Positions 29,702 through 39,101 of a DNA stretch of 64,000 nt are shown here, piece by piece. The stretch is from Zygotorulaspora mrakii (lineage: Eukaryota > Ascomycota > Saccharomycetes > Saccharomycetales > Saccharomycetaceae), in NCBI RefSeq assembly GCF_013402915.1, contig NC_050725.1, forward strand, positions 558,001-622,000, in the 5' to 3' direction. A program made the translations under genes and the position numbers. Every line of letters starts with the position of its first letter. Position 1 is the first letter of the stretch. A model generated the notes under the pieces. The model was not told the DNA's origin, did not search any database, and saw only the letters and a program-made list of their open reading frames with translations.

Positions 29702-31384
29702 ATGCCAGAGGTCTGCCTCTCTCTTAAAGATAATCTAACAGAACTTCAAGAAATCGTTGAAGTAATCAATAATTTGACAGCGGTTAACGCCCACCTGAAG
29801 GATTGGCTTACTTCTCTCTTTAGAAGACTCTTTTCCATAGCTGAAAACGTTCCATCAGTTTTCACCCTCGATGTTGAGGAGAAGATAATATACGATCACT
29901 TAAAAAAGGTTCAAGGTAATATCGATACTTATTACACGCTGAACAAGACAATAGATGACATCGAAATTGCTTTATCGCGCCTTCTGGATTTGTTAGATAC
30001 AAGCAGTGGCATAACTGGCCACGATTGGACATTAGAAAGCTTGGTTGATTTAATTGAGGATTGTTCAAATGCGGCCATAGAACTAAGGGTGGGACTAGAA
30101 TCTCGAAAGAGCGTTGTAGACGCTGTGCTAGAATACGACGAAATCTCCGTAGATCAGATAGAGACTTTGGAAAGTCTTATAGGAAAGAACATTCAAACGT
30201 GTTTTGAACTACAGGAAGTCAGATTTTCCTCTCCAGTACGACACACGCCATCGTTTACTTTAAAAGAACTAATAAGAGTGCTCTCGTCCTACAACGAATC
30301 ATCTGACCTAAAAATACCCACATTTTCAAGTTTAGAAAATTCTTTGTGTCGTAGATTTTTAAAGCTTAAGGATAGTATACTGCCAATTGAGAAAAGCCTG
30401 ATGGAAATTTTGCCCCTGCGAATTGATCATTTCAGTAGCCGTACAGTGACAAACATAGACAAAATATGCACATTGATGACCGCGAGACGTGTCAAGCTTC
30501 TACCGCAGTTCCAACTTATGGTTGCGGAAGTGGATCAACTGAAGGTTGAACTTATCGATAAAAAATGGAGGATTGTATTTCAAAATTTGATTCACGAACT
30601 GACTTTTATCTTTGAAGAACTAGAGTCATTACAGAAGAAAATGACCGAAAAGAAACACGAACAAGACATACAGGAGAAATTTAGATATCAACTGAAGAAA
30701 AAAGTGCGGACCATTACGAAAACTTTTTCTGCTATTGAAAAGGCAGTCAAACTATCCTTACTGGATCCGGATACTATGTCTAAAACTGAGGAACTATCAC
30801 AAAAATGGAATGAAATGAGACCTACGAGCGAACAAATACTAGCCGGCGTGGATCACGAAAATAAGGAGTACAGTGAAAGCGTTGTTACGAAGCTCAAATC
30901 TCTCAATGTTAGTAGTGCCATTCAGCCAACTGAGATTCCAAGAAATAAGTTCGGATCAATGTTAATGAAAAAAATGAACATAAAACCTATAATGATAGCC
31001 GGATCGCCAGCATCTGCTGAAAAAGTCAATCCTTTTTATCAGACATATAGGGACTCAGAAAAAGAGGGTGCCTCTGAACACTTAATTATGCAATCTGTGC
31101 CTTCACTGCCATACAGAAGCGCCGGTGATAGCTTCATGAATGACAATAATTCGAATAAACAGAACTATAATTCACTGAAAACACTGGAGGCTGAAAAATT
31201 GACATTCTATTCACAAAAACGGAGCAAAATACCAACATTCAAAGTTACAACCGTACTGCCTGCAACTTTTCTATTGACACCGCCTTCAAAGCTGAGCCAG
31301 AAGTGGGATTCATATCAGGGCCAAGGCCGCTCGCTACGACCTCCGACTCCTGTTTCGGCACTTCTTACGTCAAGTGTAGTTTAA
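29702..31384 (+). CDS. KAR9: Spindle-positioning protein Kar9
   Basis: Links cytoplasmic microtubule plus ends (through Bim1/EB1) to the actin/Myo2 track, positioning the spindle before anaphase. The N-terminal three-quarters is a helical, spectrin-like region (MPEVCLSLKDNL start, many heptad-type Leu/Ile). The C-terminal quarter is basic, Ser/Pro-rich and disordered and carries an SxIP EB1-binding motif, SKIP, at 508-511, plus LRPPTPV at 545-551, fitting the LxxPTPxh-type Bim1 motif known for Kar9. Length 560, against 644 in S. cerevisiae. Gene order MDL2-KAR9-PLC1 equals YPL270W-YPL269W-YPL268W. Confidence 0.92.
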   Translation: MPEVCLSLKDNLTELQEIVEVINNLTAVNAHLKDWLTSLFRRLFSIAENVPSVFTLDVEEKIIYDHLKKVQGNIDTYYTLNKTIDDIEIALSRLLDLLDTSSGITGHDWTLESLVDLIEDCSNAAIELRVGLESRKSVVDAVLEYDEISVDQIETLESLIGKNIQTCFELQEVRFSSPVRHTPSFTLKELIRVLSSYNESSDLKIPTFSSLENSLCRRFLKLKDSILPIEKSLMEILPLRIDHFSSRTVTNIDKICTLMTARRVKLLPQFQLMVAEVDQLKVELIDKKWRIVFQNLIHELTFIFEELESLQKKMTEKKHEQDIQEKFRYQLKKKVRTITKTFSAIEKAVKLSLLDPDTMSKTEELSQKWNEMRPTSEQILAGVDHENKEYSESVVTKLKSLNVSSAIQPTEIPRNKFGSMLMKKMNIKPIMIAGSPASAEKVNPFYQTYRDSEKEGASEHLIMQSVPSLPYRSAGDSFMNDNNSNKQNYNSLKTLEAEKLTFYSQKRSKIPTFKVTTVLPATFLLTPPSKLSQKWDSYQGQGRSLRPPTPVSALLTSSVV

Positions 31385-31928
31385 TTACTAGAGGGTACAG
31401 CGTTATGCAATGTCGAAATTTGACGGAATTTAGATTGAATGAGCTTGGATCCTTTTTTTTGTTTTTTTTTTCATACATTTGGACCTGACTCATTGAAAGC
31501 CAGGAACATATTCAAGTAGGAAGATGAATTATGCGGGGGGAGTGGGGCGCTGATTGCAATATAGCCCTGATGAAATGAATATTTTCAACGTTTATAGAAA
31601 TCAAGATATCTAACCGTTTTACCCTTTTTTTAAGCTTTGCAATCGTGTGTTGCTCCTCTAACGGCTGGTACAATTACAGAAACGACTACTACTTGACTTT
31701 GTTCACATGATATGTGAATGTAAGCTTGTTATCCTTGGAAACTGATTATGTTGTATGCTCGAGACATGTCAGCGCGGAGTGCGCAAATAACCTATTTTTT
31801 TACCCGGTGCGCGTCATCTCATTTGTACATCAGAAGGTAAAGATTGGCGGCGTTATTAAAAGTTTTGATGAATTATCCCAATGTGCCGCTGTGTGGGATG
31901 AACGACTTGAATTATCCAGCAGAAAGGA
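31385..31928. other. KAR9-PLC1 intergenic region
   Basis: Carries T runs (31452-31470) fitting the KAR9 3' end. A plus-strand frame starting at 31714 runs into PLC1 in another frame and looks spurious. No gene seen. Confidence 0.5.
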
Positions 31929-34568
31929 ATGTCTACTGATGTTTCTGATACATGTAGCAATGAGGGAACGAAATTGTCAAACCTCTTCAAGCGCGATTCG
32001 TCGCGAGACAGCCTTTCGGAGTCCTCATCATGCAGCTATGCAAAAGTTGAATCATCAGAGGTATCGAGCATTTCTGTGTCTTCAGAAATAGACAATTTAT
32101 GCACCCAAAAAATGATGCACTCGGCTAGTTATGGTGTGAGCCGAAACCTTAAGACTATTTTGAGAAAGACTTCAGAAATGGTTTACTTGTCGAAGAGACC
32201 ATTTCCCGATGTGCACGCTGGACCACTAACATATGTTCAATCATTCAAGGATATTATCAGCTATTTTGCTGATAACGAGATTTTGCCTAGTTTATCATCG
32301 CTATGCCAAAAGTTGCAGCAAGGACTGCCGATGCAAAGGATCAGCAGAAGGAAACAGGTGCTTTATTTATTTAAATTAGAGAATGAAGAAGCAATTACTT
32401 GGAAAGCTGGTAGTAAACGCTTAGAGCTGGACTCTATTAAAGATATTAGGATTGGACGAATGGCAAGTAATTACAGAGAAGAGTATGGTGTATCAGAGAA
32501 GGTAGCAAATCAGTGGATAACGATAATATATGCCGTATCAAATAAGTTAAAAGCTCTACATGTAGTTGCAAAAAATGAGAATGATTTCAACACTTTTTTG
32601 AGTTGTGTGTGTGGTCTTACATACACTAGAAGAGAATTAATGGAAAGCATTTCTGTTCCTGATAACGAAAAATTTGCAAACATCCATTGGCGAGCATCGG
32701 TTTCAGATAGAAAGGAAGATGAACTGAAGGATACACTGACTTTTGAAGATGTGACCAGACTTTGTGACAGGTTTCATATATATTGTTCTTTGAAGCACCT
32801 CAAAAAGCTATTTTCGGTAGCCGATATCAATCAGAACGGTCTACTCAATTTTCAGGAATTTCAAGCGTTCGTGAAGTTACTGAAAAGACGGCCCGAAATT
32901 ACAAGTCTGTGGGACTCATTGACAGGCGAGGGACATTCCATGGATTTCGATGGATTCTATCATGTTATCAAGGATGTTCAAAACGAAGACATCGATAGGG
33001 AGAATGCAAGAATAATTTTTGAAAGATTTTGTGGCTCACATAATTCAGTTTTGGATGAGAACGACTTCATAAAGTTTTTGGGAGCTCAACCATACATGAA
33101 AAAATTATCTGAAGACTATTCTAAACCACTGAACAATTATTTCATAGCATCGTCCCATAATACGTATCTGCTGGGTAAGCAAGTTGGAGAGACGCCCTCA
33201 GTTGAAGGATATGTCCAGGCATTACAGCAAGGGTGTCGATGTATAGAAATTGATATATGGGATGATGATATGGGACCAGTTGTATGTCACGGCTTTTTGA
33301 CGGGCGCTATTCCACTTGTTAATGTTGCGGAAATCATAAGAAAATACGCTTTCATTACATCTCCATATCCTCTCATAATATCCTTGGAAATAAATTGTAA
33401 TACAGAGAATCAAATAATTGCAAGTTCAATTTTCCAAAATTCCTTGGGATCAATGTTGGTTCGGTCTGAATTTGAGGAGTCTGGAGATTTACCATCTCCA
33501 AAAGAGCTTATGCATAAGATAATACTTAAAGGCAAGAAAAACGCAAATTTCTCATTGGGCGCAATCAACCAAGATAATGCACTGTCGGCAGAGAGTACAT
33601 CCTCGTGCAGTTCCTTCGATTCTGAAGCCGAAAATATGGGCAAAGCAGTGGAGCGTAAGTCGTCCACACGTATGAGACGAATACGTAGAATGACAATATC
33701 CAAGCATGTCGAAGTGTGTGATAGCGTTTTAGAGATATGTGGTTTATTCGGTTTGAAATTCAGAAATTTCTCACTGCCAGCATCTAAAACTTCCAACCAT
33801 TGTTTTTCACTGAACGAGAAAAAGTTTGATAGTATGTGTAAGGATAAGACACAGGTGCTATCATTAGATAAACACAATAGAAAATATCTGATGCGGGTTT
33901 ATCCTTATGCACTTCGATACAAGTCTAGTAATTTCAACCCCATAAAATATTGGAAAATGGGGGCTCAAATGGTCGCAACTAATTGGCAAACGTACGACTT
34001 GGGACAGCAGATCAATCTTGCAATGTTCCAACTTTCCAACCAAAAAAACGGTGTACTGCATTCTGGTTACGTGCTAAAACCACCCAGTTTAATTCCGAAA
34101 GTTGCAAAAGTACAGGAGCTACCTTCCCTATATAAAAAGATGCGGCGTAGCATTACGCATATTAATCTAAAGGTTCTTTCAGCACAACTACTGCCGAAAC
34201 CTTCTGATGGACACAATGGCAAAGAACTCTTCGCTCCTTATGTTACGGTCGAGTTTATCATTGATGAAGAACCCATCTCACCTGTTGGAGTTACAAATGG
34301 ATCTAAGATATCAGCAACTACTGCTTCAACCAGTTTTTGCAAAGAAAATGGACTAAACCCATCCTGGGATACAGAAATGTCATTGTTAGTAAAATCTCTG
34401 GATTTTGCATTTGTCAGGTTTACGGTTAAAACAAATGAAATTATATTAGCAACGTCATGTTTTAAAGTTGAGTATTTGAGAACAGGCTACAGACATATAC
34501 CGCTATACAATGTGGAGGGTGAAGTCTACATTTTCTCTACATTATTTATTTTCTTAGATGTGCATTAA
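31929..34568 (+). CDS. PLC1: Phosphoinositide-specific phospholipase C
   Basis: Hydrolyses PtdIns(4,5)P2 to diacylglycerol and inositol trisphosphate, feeding inositol polyphosphate synthesis. Domains in order: a PH-like region (about 115-230), EF hands (DINQNGLLNFQEF at about 299), the catalytic X box (FIASSHNTYLLGKQ with the first catalytic His, then CRCIEIDIWD and the second His in PVVCHGF), an X-Y linker rich in Ser, the Y box (SLDKHNRKYLMRVYP, NFNPIKYWKMGAQMVATNWQ) and a C-terminal C2 domain. Both catalytic histidines are present. Length 879, against 869 in S. cerevisiae. ATG at 31929 is the first in frame. Confidence 0.96.
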   Translation: MSTDVSDTCSNEGTKLSNLFKRDSSRDSLSESSSCSYAKVESSEVSSISVSSEIDNLCTQKMMHSASYGVSRNLKTILRKTSEMVYLSKRPFPDVHAGPLTYVQSFKDIISYFADNEILPSLSSLCQKLQQGLPMQRISRRKQVLYLFKLENEEAITWKAGSKRLELDSIKDIRIGRMASNYREEYGVSEKVANQWITIIYAVSNKLKALHVVAKNENDFNTFLSCVCGLTYTRRELMESISVPDNEKFANIHWRASVSDRKEDELKDTLTFEDVTRLCDRFHIYCSLKHLKKLFSVADINQNGLLNFQEFQAFVKLLKRRPEITSLWDSLTGEGHSMDFDGFYHVIKDVQNEDIDRENARIIFERFCGSHNSVLDENDFIKFLGAQPYMKKLSEDYSKPLNNYFIASSHNTYLLGKQVGETPSVEGYVQALQQGCRCIEIDIWDDDMGPVVCHGFLTGAIPLVNVAEIIRKYAFITSPYPLIISLEINCNTENQIIASSIFQNSLGSMLVRSEFEESGDLPSPKELMHKIILKGKKNANFSLGAINQDNALSAESTSSCSSFDSEAENMGKAVERKSSTRMRRIRRMTISKHVEVCDSVLEICGLFGLKFRNFSLPASKTSNHCFSLNEKKFDSMCKDKTQVLSLDKHNRKYLMRVYPYALRYKSSNFNPIKYWKMGAQMVATNWQTYDLGQQINLAMFQLSNQKNGVLHSGYVLKPPSLIPKVAKVQELPSLYKKMRRSITHINLKVLSAQLLPKPSDGHNGKELFAPYVTVEFIIDEEPISPVGVTNGSKISATTASTSFCKENGLNPSWDTEMSLLVKSLDFAFVRFTVKTNEIILATSCFKVEYLRTGYRHIPLYNVEGEVYIFSTLFIFLDVH

Positions 34569-35287
34569 TGTCCACGAAAACAAGCTGAATTTTTTTTTTG
34601 CCCTCACCAGATGCTAACTATGAACTAATTTCCAGTCTCAACCATGCGGGTTCCAATACAGCCACAAAGGGAGCAGGCATACACAAATTGCCAGGCGACT
34701 TATACTTTACTTAACTTTATCAAAAGTTAATTGCAGTGTATTTTTTTCGCACTGCGCCTAGTTCCGGATATGGAAATGCCAAGCTCTCGATGCAAATATA
34801 GGCCAAGATTTTATTTATGAAGAGTTCTTAGGCTAGGACATTCGCAAGGCGGTATTCAAAACTATTTGTGTGCATATTAAACTGCTAATATCATGTAAGA
34901 AGTCATTTTAGGCGCTACGCCCAATTCTCTATATGCAGTGAAATGGTCGCATATTGACGTATCGAAAAAAATAGTCTGAATAGGAAGTTTCGACGTGCCT
35001 GGCATAATAATTGATGTTGGCAAAGTCAACTGATGTGCTTTAGCTATTATGCATCGCATTTTGCTACCTTTTGGTAAACTCAGAGGTGCTTATATCCGTC
35101 TTGGTATGTGGTAGGCTTGGCCAAATACTGATATCCTGCCAGGCAATTGCAGTTATAGACACGGCAAGAAATGCCACTAGGTCATGGGAGTAAAAGCTGG
35201 GGATTTCTTATATAAACAAGGTCATTGTAAGTAGAGTATCCATTAAAATCGCCGTGGTAAGACGTCAATCTGGTTCTCGAAAGGAAA
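34569..35287. other. Intergenic region before the membrane-protein gene
   Basis: Follows PLC1. T/A runs at 34591 and 34741 fit terminators. The palindrome-like GGCGCTACGCCC near 34911 is short. No gene seen. Confidence 0.5.
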
Positions 35288-36172
35288 ATGACATTTAAAC
35301 ACGAGGCTTCTGGAATAGCTGCTTCTGTCTTTCTGGCATGTTACACATTTTATACAATTACGGCTTTGTATATATACGTCAGGCAGGGTTGGAAGCACAT
35401 TTATACATTCCTACTGATGTTTGGTATTATTAGGCTTGCATCTCAACTCTGCGCTGTCGTGTTTGCGGCAGTGGGTCTTGCACATTGGCAATGGCTCGTT
35501 GCTTACCTGGTGTTGGGAGCTGAAGGCTATTTTACTTTAATCTATACCTCAATGAGGTTCATTTGCGATGCTCAAAAGAAAGCGTATGGGATCTCTTGGG
35601 TGATGAGTACTGCACCTAAATTCAAGAGCACAAAAATTCAAAAATTTTGTTCCTCATACTTGAAAATATTCCATCTTGTTTTGATTCCTGCCAATGTCTT
35701 AATCATAGCTGGAGGCAGTCTTTTAAGCGGAGTTGATTCAGCAGAGTACAGCCAGTTGCATCATAAAGTCACAATAGCAAGAATACTTAGGACAATAGGA
35801 CAGAGCATCTTCTTAGCATTGACACCGGCAATGATTTTGCTAAATCTATTTGCGTATTATAAGGAAAGAATCAGGAATCATTTCACCATTTCTATATTTT
35901 TGGCATCGCCATTTCTGCTTGTCAGAGGTATCTTTGGAATCTTATCTATATATGTCAAAGATATGAACCGTATCCAATTATCAAACTATATCAATGACGG
36001 TGTCACAAGCAAGTATGTCATATACGAATATGTTTTGGGCACAACTATGGAATTTGTAGCAGGCACCATCCTAATTTCAAACTATTTCTTGGCTCAAAGG
36101 AAAAACAAGATCTTAAGAGAAGCCACAATTGAATCAACAGCTTCAAAGGAGCTCACCATAAGCACTCCCTGA
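35288..36172 (+). CDS. Unknown polytopic membrane protein, about seven helices
   Basis: I do not recognise an S. cerevisiae counterpart. The 294-residue product has about seven hydrophobic segments (near residues 7-30, 38-60, 66-88, 127-146, 175-195, 200-222 and 252-272) separated by short charged loops. The layout and the blocks FGIIRLASQLCAV and ARILRTIGQSIFLALTP resemble fungal seven-helix proteins of the DUF7702 type, which are loosely like the RTA1 family; this is an impression, not a measured match. It is inserted between PLC1 and ACM1, which are direct neighbours in S. cerevisiae (YPL268W, YPL267W), and all three point the same way. The start is the first ATG, preceded by a short AT-poor leader. 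Confidence 0.75.
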   Translation: MTFKHEASGIAASVFLACYTFYTITALYIYVRQGWKHIYTFLLMFGIIRLASQLCAVVFAAVGLAHWQWLVAYLVLGAEGYFTLIYTSMRFICDAQKKAYGISWVMSTAPKFKSTKIQKFCSSYLKIFHLVLIPANVLIIAGGSLLSGVDSAEYSQLHHKVTIARILRTIGQSIFLALTPAMILLNLFAYYKERIRNHFTISIFLASPFLLVRGIFGILSIYVKDMNRIQLSNYINDGVTSKYVIYEYVLGTTMEFVAGTILISNYFLAQRKNKILREATIESTASKELTISTP

Positions 36173-36469
36173 ATTCGATTCCGTCTTTTTAGATACGATT
36201 CTATCCTTAATAATTCAAATAACGGCAATTACATGACTTTACTATGCTTCTTTTGGTGCAGTTATCTTTTTCAAATTGGTGATTATACTCAATTAGGCCA
36301 TAGTGGCGCGAAGAGCTTCATGCGTGATGCGAAAAAGCGACGCGTGTGAGTTCACGATATATTTGAAATGTATATAATATTAAAGTAATTAGCTTTTTGA
36401 ATGCTGATACTTCTTTCCACAAGATGTATGTGTTCAGCTGGGCACTGAAAGAGAGCAAATATTAGCAAC

Positions 36470-37123
36470 ATGAGCTCACCACTAAAGAGGAGGACAGCAT
36501 TGGCTGGCAAGGATGTGAATGTAAAGCAGGCCACATTAGTAGGGGGTATACGCAAAGGTAGCAATCATTGCTCACCGATAAAAAAGAGCCAAGTAGGTAT
36601 CGATTATGCATTACGGCACAGTCCTGTGAGAAACTTAACGGTAACGTCAAACAAAGGGACTCCCAGAAAAGGTGTATCGGATTTCACCTTTCATGAGGAG
36701 ACACCCAGCGAGAAGGCCGCTGTGTTGATGGAACATTTTTCGCTAAAACAACAGTGTGCAGCATCAAACGATGAAAACGATTATAATACAGTGAAGGAGA
36801 ACATGTCGCCATCCAAACTAGCCAAAAGGGTTGACAATAACAGCACAAAAAACAGCAAGAGGATACCACTTCGAGATTTGAGTATTGAAGACCACAAGGG
36901 CTACATTGTGGACCCACATACTCATGAAGAAACAACGCTAACGCTGCATTACAAGTACAAGACAAAACTACCGACTTATGTTACACCCCCCAGAGATAAG
37001 AAGTTAAGACAGTACTTTACGTATAGCGATATCAAAGAGGGCAAACCCCTATCGCGTAGCACCGACGATATTTCAAAGGATAAGATAGTGAAAAAGCTCG
37101 ATTTTACGATACGTGGGAATTAA
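36470..37123 (+). CDS. ACM1: Acm1, inhibitor of APC/C-Cdh1
   Basis: Pseudosubstrate inhibitor of the Cdh1-activated anaphase-promoting complex, present from S phase to mitosis. Motifs visible: a KEN box (109-111, KENMSPSK), a D-box-like RIPLRDLS (131-138), and several minimal Cdk sites (SPIK 35, SPVR 51, TPRK 64, SPSK 113) that in the ortholog control stability and 14-3-3 binding. The protein is otherwise low complexity, 217 residues, against 209 in S. cerevisiae. Position between PLC1 and DIM1 equals YPL267W. Sequence conservation beyond the motifs is low, so synteny carries much of the assignment. Confidence 0.88.
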   Translation: MSSPLKRRTALAGKDVNVKQATLVGGIRKGSNHCSPIKKSQVGIDYALRHSPVRNLTVTSNKGTPRKGVSDFTFHEETPSEKAAVLMEHFSLKQQCAASNDENDYNTVKENMSPSKLAKRVDNNSTKNSKRIPLRDLSIEDHKGYIVDPHTHEETTLTLHYKYKTKLPTYVTPPRDKKLRQYFTYSDIKEGKPLSRSTDDISKDKIVKKLDFTIRGN

Positions 37124-37206
37124 ATAGCACAGCATATATAATTTTTTAATACCCAGTTTTCCACTTTTCGTAAGCTCCGTTACGAGTTTTCGGTTTTCCG
37201 CACTAC

Positions 37207-37272
37207 TGAAAAATTTTAGCTAAAAAAATTGAATCTCATCTCATCTCATCCCATCCCATCCCATCCCATCTC
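37207..37272 (+). promoter_or_regulatory. RRPE motif and (T/C)CATC pentamer array before DIM1
   Basis: GAAAAATTTT (37207-37216) matches the RRPE core, and from about 37233 to 37272 there are eight consecutive pentamers CTCAT/CCCAT. On the minus strand the first ones read GATGAG, the PAC core, three times. DIM1 is a ribosome-biogenesis gene, so this looks like a promoter where PAC cores have expanded into a microsatellite. It starts about 100 bp before the ATG. Confidence 0.6.
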
Positions 37273-37279
37273 GAGGTAA

Positions 37280-38254
<975 letters not shown>

Positions 38255-39101
38255 TAACTAGTATTATATCTATGTTTGTGTAGTAGCACTATTGTAAAAC
38301 ATCTGAGCCCGTCCGGGATAACGACACTGTCCGGTACAACGGGCGTCGGCCAATGTGTCCGGTAACCATATCCCGGACAGTGCTCTGTCCGGATCTGAAA
38401 AAAGAAACTCGCACGGCTCGTACTTTGCCCCTCATCTCGAAAAGAAATGAAGCCTCCTAAAAAAGGAAAGAGATGCGCCGTACGGTTCGCGGCTTATCAT
38501 GTAATTCTCCCAAAACGGTAATTACACAGCCAGAGCGGCATCAATTCGTCCCGGCCTTCGAAAATGGGCCGTTGGGAAGGAAAAGGAAACAAGGGTCAGT
38601 AAGGGTCCCTCACCGACAGGGTTCAATGACCCGCTACAGGAAGAGCAGGTCGTTGATGATGGAAATGCGATAATGGTTATCTGGGCGCACCTGATTGTTC
38701 GACGGAATGTTGTTGTTTGTGAGGTGTTGCTCCTTCAGTTACAGGCTGAATTTGTACCAGTCACTCTGTGGTTGTGTTGTTATCAATCGAGAAAACACAA
38801 AAGGCTCTTGGGAGTATCTTGGGAGTATCTTGAAGGTATCTTCGGGGTTATCTTGGGAGTTGTCGTGGAAAGCCGCGGTGCGATAGTGAACGATATCTCA
38901 GTGGCTGTAAACAGCCGTCCGCCTTGGTCGGTTTTAGAAGATGTAATCTTATTATTGGAGTAACGGTGCTGCTCGGCGCAGACTCTGAAATGTATAAATA
39001 CATGTCGAAGCACGCCGGTCTCGGGCCTCTCTTGTTGGCCTGTTGGTCGCTCGGAAGCACAGAAGAAGCACAGAACTCTGTTAGTACAGTCAATTGGAAA
39101 G
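38255..39101 (+). promoter_or_regulatory. DIP5 upstream region
   Basis: An 847-bp region. A good TATA box, TATAAATA, lies at 38993-39000, about 100 bp before the DIP5 ATG. The CGG-rich inverted repeats at its far end are listed separately. Short open frames (66-158 codons) occur on both strands, overlap each other and show no domain. TATCTTGGGAGTATCTTG-type short direct repeats occur at 38810-38860. Confidence 0.6.
38311..38392. repeat. Nested CCGG-containing inverted repeats upstream of DIP5
   Basis: GTCCGGGATA (38311-38320) and its exact reverse complement TATCCCGGAC (38369-38378) form a 10-bp inverted repeat. Overlapping it, CACTGTCCGG (38325-38334) and CCGGACAGTG (38373-38382) form a second exact 10-bp inverted repeat. 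Further TGTCCGG copies occur at 38356-38362 and 38386-38392. Five TCCGG/CCGGA units thus fall in about 80 bp. Confidence 0.85.

Noticed and set aside
31714..32091. 125-codon frame overlapping the start of PLC1
   Set aside because: Runs into PLC1 in a different frame, and the overlapping part is a shadow.
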